Below are positions 1 to 11,133 of a stretch of 64,000 nucleotides of DNA, in pieces. The DNA lies in assembly GCA_946894095.1 (NCBI GenBank), contig OX335659.1:6579501-6643500 (forward strand). Direction: 5' to 3'. Numbering within the stretch: the stretch's first letter is position 1; the number at the start of each line of letters is the position of its first letter. A program made the translations under genes and the position numbers. This DNA is from Incurvaria masculella (Eukaryota; Arthropoda; Insecta; Lepidoptera; Incurvariidae). The notes below the pieces were generated by a model that was not told where the DNA came from, searched no databases, and saw only the letters and a program-made list of their open reading frames with translations.

Positions 1-320
1 ATTAGAAACCTCAAAAATAACAGTATTTCTCCACTATTTAATGGATGTTATTATACATATAAACCTTCCTGTTCAATCACTCTATCTATTAATAAAACCC
101 GAATTAAAATCCGTTGAGTAGTTTTAAAGATTTAAGCGTACATAGGGATATAGGGACAGAAAAAGCGACTTTGTTTTATACTATGTAGTGATTCGATGGA
201 AAAAGTACAGCTAATTTACAACTTCATAATATATAATACTAAATGAATTTATGGCACTGGAAATAGATGGTACCTAAATATCACAATTACTGTCATGATA
301 ATAGCCTTAATAGCTACATA

Positions 321-470
321 GAAATGGATGGAAAATAGGGACAATTTTTCATTGCTGCTTTTTTTCAACTCATGGCTTTTCACGCGGAGATGGACTTACA
401 TCGATGTTTCGAGCTGATCGTTCAGCCCGTTGTCGAGGAGGCAGCCGCTACGCCCGTACACAGCAGCCGA
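321..470. repeat. Remnant of SINE body joined to a foldback-element arm
   Basis: The stretch begins with a piece of the common SINE body (GATGGAAAATAGGGACAATT, as in the copies near 57.4 and 61.3 kb). It passes into sequence shared with the palindromic insertion at 57,419-57,642 (CTTTTCACGCGG, then GTTTCGAGCT and CGTTCAGCCCGTTGTC). It is diverged and incomplete. The repeat relation is seen directly; the element class is not known. Confidence 0.5.
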
Positions 471-886
471 CTATTTGTTTCTATTTTCTTCATTTTTTTT
501 AACGATCTCGTTTAGGACTTTTGATTGACGATTTTGACAACAAACTGAAATATCGCTTACACGAATAGTATCCGGTGTACTTCTCCGAAAATTATTGTAG
601 CCGAAAATATCTATTCATAGAAAACTGTTTATATACGCTAGTTTGCGAGGGTTCATTAGTAATATGATCTCATCAAGGGGACTATGTAGCAACAAATTTT
701 TGCACAGCCATTTTGTAATTAACTGGCTGCGAGACCACCAACTTTGGTCTCTCATTTTTCTTGAACAGCTGGCCAGAGAATAATTTAAATAAGATAATGA
801 AACACGCCACTGCCGGGAGCTGCTTATTAGAAAGCAGTTTTATGCGTTTGCTAAGCACGACGTAGATTCATCTAGGTCTTTACTTT

Positions 887-1244
887 GCGGCTCGTAGCTC
901 AGTGGCGCGGGGACTGGCCTTACATGCCAGAGGTCATGTGTTCAAATAGCCGCTCGTTCATAGACCACTTTCTTTCATTTTCTGATTGGATCAGTGCGTT
1001 TCATCACGAATGTGAGCTGTTCCATTGTTCGGGGTCTATGCAAAATCTGTGAATCCTTCCCTACTAGGTGGTGGAGTTTAAGCCCACCCGGGTTCGAAGA
1101 TGGTCGACACGGTTTTCCACTCAGTTCAGTGCAGCCGTGTTCATAAAGGGAAAGTCCTGGCATGTCGTCTCATTCCTTCGGGAATGAGATGTGTTGAGTT
1201 AATATCGTGGACGGTATTAGCCATCCATGTCCAGTATCATAAAG
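887..1244 (+). mobile_element. SINE with Ala-tRNA-like head, diverged copy
   Basis: The head reads like a tRNA 5' half (GCTCGTAGCTCAGTGGCGCG) with a decayed B box (TGTTCAAATAG). It is followed by the body shared with at least eight other copies in this window: CTACTAGGTGGTGG, CACCCGGGTT, a CCAGTTCA-type block, AGTCCTGGCATG. The tail is TATTAGCCATCCATGTCCAG. Pol III promoter boxes are degenerate, so the copy is probably dead. The tRNA head is the alternative to the 5S-like head seen at 61,081. Confidence 0.7.
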
Positions 1245-1819
1245 AAACCGATCAGGTGTGAACGTGTTCATGTGCCGAGGGTGCCGTCACTGCTGGACAT
1301 GCAAGAAATTCGTCCACGTGTGTTGATTATTTTGCAATGTCATGCAAAGTGCTCCAGAATTCGAGCCTTTTCTCCAAAGGTTGTGAGACGTTTTGTGCAA
1401 AAGTAATTAGTTCTTGCCCAACCGCGTAACCTTTTTTTTTTTACAATTTTTGAACAGCCCGTGACCGACAGACGCCAAAGTCAGTCCCTTTTTTCTCTTT
1501 TTGCGACGGAACCCTAAAACGGAAACCATTACGTCATAAACGCAATATGGATAGGCTCAGCAACCAGAGTATTGCCACGTATAACTTACTACATTACACC
1601 TCTCGTAGAGCGACTTTTATGCCCCCCATTACACACATTCCGTGGTATTATTATTACAGTGATTTAGTGCCCTTTCGTACAATACCAGCGAGCGTGGAAG
1701 GACCGGAGTAGAAACCGTAACTCGTTTGTATGGTGGCGGCGTAGCCTCTTTTAATGGACGCGCCGGCTAGTGAGTTCACTTACGAACTCGCTTGCTACTG
1801 ATTTTCTCGAGTTAGGGCC

Positions 1820-2117
1820 TTTTTAGGGTTCCGTACCCAAAGGGTGCCAACGGAACCCTATTACTAAGCCTCCGCTGTCCATCCGTCAGTTCGTCCGTTC
1901 GTCTGTCACAGGGCTGTATTTCATAAACCGTAATAGGTAGGCAGCTAAAATTTTCACTGAGTGTGTATTTATTTTGCCGCTATAACAACAAATAGGTAAA
2001 ATTTTAAAAATATAAATATGAAATGGGGCCCCATACAAAAAACTTTTTTTTGTATTCAATCTTGTATGATGGTTCCGTAACCTTCGTGTGCGAGTCCGAC
2101 TCGCACTTGACCGGTTA
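1820..2117 (+). mobile_element. Helitron-like or SINE-like non-autonomous element, copy A
   Basis: The copy starts TTTTTAGGGTTCCGTACCCA and ends just after a short hairpin GTGCGAGTCCGACTCGCAC followed by TTGACCGG. The same ends occur at 2,816-3,078 (reverse), 40,635-40,917 and 52,903-53,184. A hairpin close to the 3' end and no terminal inverted repeats fit Helitron-type non-autonomous elements, but the terminal bases do not prove it. It has no coding capacity. Confidence 0.65.
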
Positions 2118-2815
2118 TTAACCTACTGCTGATTAGCTTAATCGCAACATATTAAGGGCCTTCCTTAGCAGCTTGCAATCAATACCAGCACAAGATAATC
2201 AGCAATTTAGTAATAAACGCCCTCGAAGTGTCGATTAAAATAAATAGGTGAAATCCATAGACGTGTTGGACTAACTCGTGGGTCCGCTGCCGCCGTACAA
2301 ACGTCCTTCCATGCTCGTTGTACAATACCCATCTCAGTGCTGAACCGTGTTCACGTGTCTGTAAAATTGATGTGCGTTGGGCCCTTACTCAGTCGTCAAA
2401 TACCTGAAGCAAAAGTCTTTCAGGTATTTCTCTCAGCCCATTTTATTATTTTTAGCGATTCTCTTTCCGTTTTGTATGACCGACGTGGATCGCTAACACC
2501 GCAACTGCTGTCGTGTTATTAGCCAATCGCCCCGAATTCCCTAAGGAAATAGGTGCGTGCTCATGCAGCTGAAGATCAAATTTTAAACTTACATATAATA
2601 TGAATTCCCAACAAACAATCATTCAAATTCAGGAACGCGAGTAAGAAATAAATATGGCTGTATACTATCGACACGAGAAACAAGACAGGCTATAAGCATT
2701 AATCATTGCTGTAAGTTCGGAAAATTATTTTTGAGGTCTATGCAAATATGTATTAGGCTTTAATTAAATTTAGCTATATTTTGAGTAGAAAAAAAAAACA
2801 GGTTTAATATTAAGA

Positions 2816-3078
2816 AACCGGCTAAGCACACGAAGGGTTCCGTACAATAGTACAAGATTTAACACAAAAAATCACGTTTATTGTATGTATATAGTTATTT
2901 ATTTTTATTTTAACTATTTTTTGTTATAGCTGCAAAATAAATGCATACTCTGTGAAAATTTCAGCTGCCTAACTATTACGGTTCATGAGATAAATCCTTG
3001 TGACAGACGGACGGAAAGACAGCGGAGGCTTAGTAATAGGGTTCCGTTGGCACCCTTTGGGTACGGAACCCTAAAAAT
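2816..3078 (-). mobile_element. Helitron-like element, copy B (reverse)
   Basis: This is the reverse-oriented copy of the element at 1,820. It carries GGGTTCCGTTGGCACCCTTT and GGGTACGGAACCCTAAAAA at the right and a diverged CACACGAAGGGTTCCGTAC end at the left. The terminal hairpin is partly lost (GGCTAAGCACACGAAGG). The two copies lie 700 bases apart in opposite orientation. Confidence 0.6.
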
Positions 3079-3260
3079 GATGCTTTTGAAGCGGACGGCG
3101 CTTTTGCTGGGCGGGCCGGCGATGAGCCCAGGATGACAGGAAGGCTCAGTGCCCAACAGGAGGGGCAAGATGGCGTCGCTGCCTCCGATAGGATACTCAC
3201 AAACTTGACGAATTAATTGACTTGAAAAATAAATATGTAAAAAAAAAATAACAAAAAAAA

Positions 3261-3500
3261 TAACCGACTTCAAAGAAAAAGCACTAAAAAGTAAAAAATA
3301 ATTTCCATTTTTGTAGTTACGATTTCTGTTATTTTTTGAGTCGGCGTCAGCCGGGCACGCGCTGCGCCAATCAAGAGAACCTAACCTAACCTAACCTAAC
3401 CTAACCTTGGCTGACACCGACTCAAAAAATAACAGAAATCGTAACTACAAAAATGGAAATTATTTTTTACTTTTTAGTGCTTTTTCTTTGAAGTCGGTTA
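3261..3500. repeat. Long inverted repeat with telomere-type repeats in the loop
   Basis: The left arm begins TAACCGACTTCAAAGAAAAA. The right arm, ending at 3,500, is its near-perfect reverse complement and ends CTTTGAAGTCGGTTA. The arms are roughly 90-100 bases each. The loop holds about five CCTAA units at 3,380-3,406. The GAAGTCGGTTA terminus is a motif I associate with abundant lepidopteran transposon ends. No open reading frame of note lies inside. Confidence 0.75.
3380..3406. repeat. Short (CCTAA)n telomere-like tract
   Basis: Five consecutive CTAAC units are visible, followed by CTTGG. TTAGG/CCTAA is the standard telomere repeat of most insects including Lepidoptera, so this is an interstitial telomere-like tract. 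It lies in the loop of the inverted repeat described separately. Confidence 0.85.
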
Positions 3501-3860
3501 TTTTTTTGTTATTTTTTTTATTTGTTTATTTTTAGTGAATCTGAAGTACACTGAAGTACACTTACTAATTTGTACACGTCCTTTCCAATAAAAAAAGAAT
3601 CACCGAAATCGGTTGGCGTTATATTGAGTTATTCGTCCATTTGTCGCGCACATCTTAATACAAATTTAAGACTTATATGATTTTCTCATGGATATCATTG
3701 TCAGAACTTAACCAAATTAAAATGGGACCACTTGGGAAGCACTAGCTATCATTTAAAAAAATAATCATCAAAATCGGTTCACCCAGGCAAAAGTTCTGAG
3801 GTAACAAACATAAAAAAAAACATACAGACGAATTGATAACCTTTTCGAACTGTACGATGC
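3501..3860. repeat. Degenerate transposon tail
   Basis: Sequence after the palindrome carries phrases typical of lepidopteran transposon ends, such as ACCGAAATCGGTTGGCG, AAATCGGTTCACCCAGG and GAGGTAACAAACATAAAAAA. No reading frame or intact ends can be defined. The assignment rests on family resemblance only. Confidence 0.4.
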
Positions 3861-3963
3861 CGACGTTACGTTAATGACAGCTGTTGCACCTGTATACCAA
3901 TAAGGCAATAGAGCTCTTGTTTTAGGTTCTTAAAATGAATAATCTTGACACATTTGACACCCC

Positions 3964-4111
3964 GTACGATCGTTTTGTCTGAAATCTATACACCGGAAAT
4001 AGAGACAAATTTGAAATCTCTTTCTGTCATGCTTAAGTCAACCATAGAGTAAAAGGGACTTAGGAATTCCTTCTCTTTCCAGTGCATACAATTGAGAGGA
4101 AACGACCGTAC
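3964..4111. mobile_element. Short TIR element (GTAC..CGTTT family), copy 1
   Basis: A 148-base unit bounded by GTACGATCGTTTTGTCT and its imperfect inverse GGAAACGACCGTAC. It is almost identical internally to the unit at 18,520-18,667 (shared GAAATCTATACACCGGAAAT, GACTTAGGAATTCCTTCTC). It is non-coding. Two copies of equal length with inverted ends support a small MITE. Confidence 0.7.
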
Positions 4112-4697
4112 GTTACAGTAAGGATTACAGCGGTAGTGATACATAAATGCTATCGCGCGCCAGAGGTCGCCTCCGCCGATGTCTTTTGCCGTCTCGGGTC
4201 CAGTAATCCGAACCCGGGAACTTTAGATGAGTCCGTTCGTACTATGAGCATGTAGGTACATAGAGGCATCCTACTTCGGCCAACCCTATCCAGCGAATTG
4301 ATATATATATAGCAGGCATAGTCCTTCAAAGGGACCTGCGAATCGATCAAATATAAAAATATGTGGGCTCTTTATTCACATGTATTCTGTGCCGATGTCC
4401 TGAATACCGGCCTTACGAACATTTGGTTAGCAACAAAAGTCGGCTAAAAATAACTATTTGGCATGTTGTCTCTCAGGAACATTATGGTATACTTGGTCGG
4501 CAAGGTATAATAGATATAATTGGTTTAAGTTAGGTTAGATACCACCAATTAATAACATGATTTTGTTAACCAAGTACCAATCTATTATCTTACTGACCAA
4601 ATTTTAGTTTTGCTAACAATTTTTAAAATTTTCTACATATTTTAATGATAGCCTAGCCTTTCGTTAGTGAAAACAAACTTCATTATGTTACAATATT

Positions 4698-4871
4698 TAA
4701 TGAATGAATGAATACATTCTTTATTGTGCATAAACAAAAATACAATTACAGATAAAACATACAGCAAAACAATAATACTGCACAAAGGCGGACTTATCAC
4801 TAAGAGTGATTTATTCCAGTCAACCCTTGGGGTGATGAGAAAAGGCAATAGAAATATCTGAAGGTAGGTGA
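4698..4871 (-). mobile_element. Retroelement 3' end, reverse, with (ATTCA)n tail
   Basis: Read on the minus strand it contains GATAAGTCCGCCTTTGTGCA, then TGCACAATAAAGAATGTATT and ends in ATTCATTCATTCA. An AATAAA-bearing 3' end with a short repeat tail fits a LINE or SINE 3' end. The element class is inferred from resemblance to common lepidopteran repeats. Confidence 0.45.
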
Positions 4872-5860
4872 CACCAGAATTTGAAAAGAAGAAAAAAAAA
4901 GTAACTTCATATCCATACATATACCATAATATATACATATTTATACATATAATTAAATATACTAATGTATATGATACAATACTCTAATACATATTATGAT
5001 ATCCACAAACCAGGATAAAATAAAAAAAATCTATAATACCTCTAATACCATTGATTCTAAAATTAGTACTATTAGAAGGATAATAAAATAAAATATATAT
5101 ATACAGTGAGAAAAGTTTAACTAAGAACAGTTTAAGTTAGTAGATAACAAGTATCCAATGCCATTCTCCGGCCTATAGACTATCTCTATAAAAAATCGCG
5201 TCGATCCGTCACTGCGTGTAAGAAGGACCAACCAACGAACATACTCTCGCATTTATATTATTAGTAGGGATTTGTCCTAAAAGTGAGCTTCATGTTTGCC
5301 AGACGTCGAATATCCGCAACTTCCGATATATTTTTTTATTAATTCCTTGAAAGAGTATCGTCTTTGTTTTAATAACTGCTAGGGTAGCCAAGCTTGAATT
5401 AGATAAAAAAGTATTTTCTATACACTATACGTAACAATGCTAACACGAGCGAAAAAATATATACGTATGTGAAACAAGAAATGCTTTCTCCGACTTTAAC
5501 TTAATTCCTACTTTTCTCTATAGAGAAAAAAAATCGGAAATACCTAAATATTTCGATTCCCTTTTTCTCATAATAATTTTTAATTTTTATTTACGAATAT
5601 ACCTTATGTGTAACACTATCTTTAGAACCAAAATGGCCCACCCTGTTTATATTTATGTAAAATTTTGCTCACTTACTTCATGCTGTTAGTGACCCCATCC
5701 GCTATATTTCACTAATAAAAAACCTATCACTTGTCTGTTACGTGATGTAATCATTATCGCGCGCTCGCTCCGAATTGTATTGGGGTCAATTCACGTGCGC
5801 GGGCGCAGCCGCCAACGAGGCTCAATCAGTCGTGTGTCGCGCCTCGAACCGTCTCAACTG

Positions 5861-5931
5861 CCCCTCGCTGCCCCACGCTGCCCCTCACTGCCCCCCACTG
5901 CCCCTCGCTGCCCCTCGCTGCCCCCTCGCTG
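5861..5931. repeat. 10-base GC-rich minisatellite
   Basis: Seven tandem units close to CCCCTCGCTG, the last with one extra C. They lie in a locally GC-rich patch (5,760-6,040) that is unusual for this AT-rich region. No gene can be tied to it. Confidence 0.85.
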
Positions 5932-6679
5932 CGCCTGCGGCCGGCTAGCGGCTGCTGCCCGATTTATGTCCCTTACCACTTACCAAAATGGCAGCCTGTC
6001 CGGCTTCGAGCGAGCGTGCACGACCATAATGGCGTCATGAAATATAGATCTGGGTCCTCGGGTCTTAAAGTTCTCTTGATTCTCCAAAGTGAGTTGACTG
6101 CCGCCGTGACTTGGTTCTGAAATTTAAAAAAACAAGCGAATTCTCATTTACAAACGTGGGTATTTCAATTTTGATAAAATATGAAGTCACGTAGTTAACA
6201 CAAAACTAAGAAAGTCCTGACAAAAACCACCTCAGATAAATGTACATTTAACAATATTAACCTATAAGGACAAGACTCCATAAAGTCTAACTTGTCAGGA
6301 CGGATCCCAGATTCTGTCGTTTGATGATCTCAACATCACGTGACTAAACTGTACAAGACAGTATTTTTTAATGCTTCGAATTTTTTTTTACGTAAAAGTA
6401 GTTTTTTGCTTCTAGATTCACCCCCAGTCCCTGTCGACTCGCATTTTTAGAGGTTTTTATCAATACGTTTTCGGCGCTTGAATGCGGGCGATTGCCTTCA
6501 GGCGCGGCTCCATTCACGGACCCTGGTCAGATAGGGCTTTGTTCCGCAGCGAAATTGGTTGAAACGTTTTAATTTTCAGGGAAATAAAATTGGCCGTCGT
6601 AGTGCCCGAGAAAGGCGAGTATTGAATTTTTAAAAGGAATAAAAGTGGGCCGACATGAAACCTCGGAGTTTAACCCTTA

Positions 6680-7060
6680 CTGTGAGATAAATAGTCGTAA
6701 CAGAAACTAAGACTAACGAAAAGTAGTACCTTGCGACGTCATTTCGACACACTTTGCATAGAAAAGATTTCAAAGTAATGCAAAGTGACGTCACAAATTA
6801 CAACTTTTTGATAGTCTTAGGCTGAAGTAAATAGCCGTAACAGAAACCAAGGCTGAGATAAATAGTCGTAACACAAACTAAGACTAACGAAAAGTTTTAG
6901 TTTTTGTTACGACTATTTATCTCAGCATTAGACTAACGGTAAGTAGTACTTTGTGACATCACTTTGCCAAATTTTGTTTGGACGAAATCTCAACGTAATG
7001 AAAAGTGACGTCACAAAGTACTACTTTTCGTCAGTCTTAGGTTCTGTTTCGACTATTTAT
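6680..7060. mobile_element. Cluster of rearranged palindromic MITEs carrying TGACGTCA
   Basis: Several partial copies of one palindromic element overlap here. Each has GAGATAAATAGTCGTAACAG at one end and the inverse CGACTATTTATCTCAGC at the other, with CTAAGACTAACGAAAAGTAG inside. Arms carry AAGTGACGTCAC or decayed versions. A cleaner single copy lies at 21,288-21,454. The arrangement suggests insertion of copies into each other or recombination between arms. Confidence 0.7.
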
Positions 7061-7252
7061 CTCAGCCTTAGTTACTGTTAGGAATATTTATCTCAGCTTT
7101 AGTTAATGTTAGAAATATTTATCTCAGCTCTAGTTACTGTTAGGAATATTTATCTCAGCTTTAGTTACTGTTAGGAATATTTATCTCAGCTTTAGTTACT
7201 GTTAGGACTATTTATCTCAGCTTTAGTTACTGTTAGGAATATTTATCTCAGC
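7061..7252. repeat. 31-base minisatellite built from a MITE terminus
   Basis: Six consecutive units of CTCAGCTTTAGTTACTGTTAG plus GAATATTTAT, with a few substitutions, and a final partial CTCAGC. The unit equals the right-hand end of the neighbouring MITE (ACTATTTATCTCAGCCTTAG). The array therefore appears to have grown from that end. Confidence 0.85.
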
Positions 7253-7499
7253 AATAGAGATCGTGGGTAAATTCTCCGGGGTTTCACCCTTCCTGGATAT
7301 AATTCCCTAAAAATAATTGCTTGCATCCTGTTATAAATCGATAAACAATATGCATCACAAAAGGTTTTTACCCAAAACAATTCATTACCATTGATTATTA
7401 TGTACTAGTGAATAAACTTTTTCAGAAAATAAATAAACATAAATAAATAAATAAATTTAACTTTAAATCCTCCGGGTGTGTAGGATAACATTTTCATTT

Positions 7500-7590
7500 A
7501 TGGGTTATAGCGCTGGTAGCTCTGAATTGGTAGAAACACTGGCCACTAAAGCCTTACTTGCTGGTTCGAGTCCAGCTTTGTACTATTTAA
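7500..7590 (+). mobile_element. Leu-tRNA-like SINE head, diverged copy
   Basis: GAATTGGTAGAAACAC resembles a tRNA-Leu D arm, and CTGGTTCGAGTCCAGC is a good B box with T arm. The same arrangement occurs in reverse at 24,655-24,776 (GTGGCGAAATTGGTAGACGC) and in part at 40,505-40,600. There is no full cloverleaf, so this is a SINE piece and not a tRNA gene. Confidence 0.55.
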
Positions 7591-7834
7591 ATTTTGTGTA
7601 AAAAAAATCATATCTCTCTCGTTTCATTTTCATTTCATTTCATTTATGTAAACTCCTTTGGTAGTCAAACTACACTGATTTACGTCAAAAACTGAATGAT
7701 CCGCGGATTCTATCAACTCTAAAAAGAAACAGCAGTCAGTGCAAATGGATTAGAAATAGAACTAGAACTAACAATAACACAATAATTTAAAAAATAATAA
7801 GTATTCTCTGGTGTAAAAGTCGTCGTGATCTTAA

Positions 7835-8376
7835 GGTGGCCCAACCCGGCGGGAATAACTCATTCGCGGGCACTGTACAAAACCGTGCTGTTGCGCTCTG
7901 GGACCTTCTCTGTTTCAAAGAAAAAGACAGGCTCCGTGATGAGGAAGATGCAACATGTCCACAAAAAAGATAACGTGCATAGTGTATGATTTGGTAAGAT
8001 TTACGAAAATTTTGATTTCAAAACGACTTATAGCTAAAAGTATACCACGACCGCTGTAGTAAAAAATCTAACAAAAACCAAATAGATTATAAATTTTGAT
8101 TAAATAAGCTATGTCTGATGACAAATCTTTTTAAGATTTTCTTATTTTATCATTGCGTAATAAACCACCAAAATTATTGTATAAAACGCGCGAAAAATTC
8201 GAACTTTCGGACCTTAATAACTAGAAATCAAACACAATTTTACAATGCCAACGGTCATCAGACATCTAGTTCGATCAAATAAAGCTCTTTTGAGCAAAAT
8301 TTGGGATCTCGGATAAGAAATATGGGCGTGATCTTCTTTCCCCGTTTGTATGGGGAGATGAGCGGGTTGGGCCACC
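7835..8376 (+). mobile_element. TTAA-flanked MITE, copy 1 of 7
   Basis: The 542-base unit starts GGTGGCCCAACCCGGCGG and ends CGGGTTGGGCCACC, with TTAA directly on both sides (7,831-7,834 and 8,377-8,380). TTAA target duplication is the hallmark of piggyBac-type transposition. It has no transposase, so it must have been moved in trans. The internal AT-rich body (AAAACGCGCGAAAAATTCG, CATCAGACATCTAGTTCGAT) is highly conserved among the seven copies. Confidence 0.85.
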
Positions 8377-9062
8377 TTAACAACCTATGTCGATACCTCT
8401 ATTACTACATACACATCACATTCATAATACATTTACATAGATTACAAATGTACATAAAAGTATTCTTTGGATGTATTATTTATAATATTTAATTAAAAAG
8501 GGTAATATTTATTTCTATCTGTAAACTCCGTAATATATAAACAACTCAATGCATGTTAAATGATCGGAGCGATACCTTTAATACGTAGGAAGCGAATTAC
8601 ATATTTAGGAAGGTGAAAGGTCTCCGCGGTGATGGATGACAGATATATCGGTAATAAATAAGAATTGAAAATGCTACCGTCAATGGATTTAATGGTCTGT
8701 GTAGGTAAAGGGTGGACGTTTATTGTAGAAACATGCCAGGGTTACATTGATAACTAAAATACATAGTTGCAAATACTGCTAGAAAATTAGAAGGTAAGTC
8801 TGTGTATTACAAGTAGTTATCAATATTGATCTGTAATTAATTTGAGTTACATGAAAGCAGTTGCAAGTCACCTAATTTTTTTTAAATTGGTTTGTCCTGC
8901 CATATGACAGTTATGGAAGCATAATAAGCACGAGCATCAATATATATTCCTGTTGTAATTATGTGTTGAGCTCATACGACGAACCCTAATAATCCAAGTG
9001 ATATTGTTGCGTAAAAATACCTATGCAACCAGTTTTTATACCACTTTTTGACGAATAATATG

Positions 9063-9200
9063 AGAAACTATACCATGGTTATATTACCCATGATATAGTT
9101 TCTATAACCTAGTTCCCATGTGGTGTGTTGGGCTAATACCATGACAGAAAGTGTGGTATTAGCCATCCATGTCCAGTCACATAAAAAAAAAATTAAAATA
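9063..9200 (+). mobile_element. SINE 3' tail fragment
   Basis: CCCATGTGGTGTGTTGGGCT, a decayed block and TATTAGCCATCCATGTCCAG, then a run of A, match the 3' end of the SINE at 61,043-61,432. The 5' head and body are missing. A small inverted repeat GAAACTATA/TATAGTTTC lies just before it. Confidence 0.65.
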
Positions 9201-9616
9201 TAATCTAGGATCTGCTCATTCAGCGGGATAAAAAAAATCGTGGCGAAAATATGGCGTGACATCCACACCGTTTGTGTCTATCCAATCCAAGAATCTGGTC
9301 TCCCTCGGGGTAAGAAGTTGGACCCTATGTTGTCTTACTAATCGACGCGTTGAATAAACCGGCCACCTGAGTTTATAATACATAATAACACTTATATAAC
9401 TTATACAACACATGCACACGGAAGCCAAGGTCAGTCACCAGGCTAGACCATGCATAGTTATTTTCTTGATGCAATGCATGATCTGTCATTACCTCGGGGG
9501 AATTTCAATAATTATTATCATTTTATTTTGTGTATATCTAACCTATTATAATCATGCCTTGAGATTCAAAGATCCATTAACTATACAATCATTTGCCCAT
9601 TTCTATTAAACAATGT

Positions 9617-9721
9617 TTAACAATAACCAATTTTAAAAGTAATTTGAAAGAATATTTGTTATGTCACCCGTTTTATAATATAGAAGAATTTTATAATAAT
9701 TTTAATTTTAATTTAGAATAA
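9617..9721 (+). pseudogene. C-terminal remnant of a non-LTR retrotransposon reverse transcriptase
   Basis: The frame at 9,617 reads FKSNLKEYLLCHPFYNIEEF and ends in a TAA stop at 9,719-9,721. This matches the usual last residues of CR1/Jockey-type ORF2 proteins (an F-K-x-x-L-K-x-Y-L-L pattern followed by an F-Y-[SN] motif). An AT-rich 3' tail with (AAAT)n follows to about 9,904. Everything upstream of the last 35 codons is lost or unreadable. The clade is inferred from the motif alone. Confidence 0.6.
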
Positions 9722-9904
9722 TTTTAATATGGACATTTAGTGAAAAAAAATATGTATTCAAAATGTATTGTGAATTTTAATAATGTATTTATTTTATAAT
9801 TAATTTTATTATTGACTTTAAGATTGTTAATTTATGTTATAAAATGTGCACGGCTCGCAAGGGTCACTCATGCTAAATAAATAAATAAAATAAATAAATA
9901 AAAA
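9722..9904 (+). repeat. 3' untranslated tail of the retrotransposon remnant with AAAT repeats
   Basis: AT-rich sequence ends with GGCTCGCAAGGGTCACTCATG and then repeated AAATAAAT units. This fits the microsatellite tail of many CR1/Jockey-type elements. It directly follows the ORF remnant. Confidence 0.45.
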
Positions 9905-10004
9905 TCATCTGAGGCTTCCAATATAAAATCTTTATGGATGAATTTTGTTATCAGGAATTATGATATGTATGTATTTTATTGGATGTTATTGGTCTAAACC
10001 CTAT

Positions 10005-10104
10005 CAACCGTATTCAGAGGGGGGCGGACTAACTTTAATACGCCGGACTAAACCGTTTTTTGTAACTCATGCTAAGTTTTGACAGGTTCTCTCTGAATAC
10101 CACT
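10005..10104. repeat. Small inverted-repeat element
   Basis: CCGTATTCAGAGGGG at the left and CTCTCTGAATACCAC at the right are inverted partners about 70 bases apart. This is probably a short MITE. No target duplication was identified. Confidence 0.35.
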
Positions 10105-11133
10105 ATATTTAATTAAGGTCACATTATTGTTAGTATGTATAACCAATAGCCGATCATTGATTTAAGGATACACCTAATAATTCTAGCCGGCTAGCCCTAC
10201 GAGCAGCTGCACTTTGTCTTTCGTAGGCCTACCTTAGCCTGCCACAAAAAGAATCCATCCCAAGCCAAGACTACGCTATTTCATGGTTCCTGAAGTTATT
10301 TATGTTGTTGTATTCTGGCAGCATAACATACTTATTGCCATAAGCACAAGTTTACAATTCTATACAAAGTGGTAGTGAAGAGAAGCTTTTTTTTAAACTA
10401 TCAACGATCTAGTTTCATGTACGATGCTGTCACTTATTTAGCAATGTTTACGTTAGGTTCACTACCATTTTATATGCAAGTCCTCCAGTTGGTGAATTGT
10501 GGTATGTGCACGGGTAACTTGTATGTGCTTCCTATTTCCTATCCTAATAACGCGTATATTTAACTATAATTCTGTAATTTCAGCTGATTTGCCATGGGAT
10601 TTTTGACAATTGACGCGTTCGACATTTCGTCAGCGACAAATACACGTGAGAAGTATTTAGATTGCCATTACGGTACAAAGTGACGTCTAGTTTACGCTAG
10701 GAACTGACTTTTATTTATAGTTCACGTCAACGTCAATATATCGGCCACAATTCGGTTAGTCCAACGAATACCCTGGACCTTAAACGGTCTGCCCTGCGGG
10801 CCGTTTTCTAGTTAAGTTAAGCGTTTCAGTCACTTTAACGTCAACTCATTTTCACTTTTACCGTAATGGCCAACCAGTATCATTCTCAGCTCAGGTCCGA
10901 TTGAACAAAGCCATGTACATTGGAAATGTTGTTATTCTACCTCAATAATACGAGCAGAATAACATCGGTCATCATCTTGTCATGCTTTAGAAAAATCTAT
11001 GCAAGACCGGTCTTTTCTGATACAAGTTTAGATGTAGCATTATATTTCAAATTACTGCATGAAATTAATACCTTGATTATCTCATTTCCATGAACCGATT
11101 CGACGGCCCGACAAGATAATAAACGCAACTCAG

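Noticed and set aside
887..960. A functional tRNA gene
   Set aside because: The acceptor stem does not pair, the B box is decayed and a SINE body follows.
5780..6040. 86-codon frame over the 10-base minisatellite
   Set aside because: It is low-complexity sequence kept open by the repeat, with no splice context or coding evidence.
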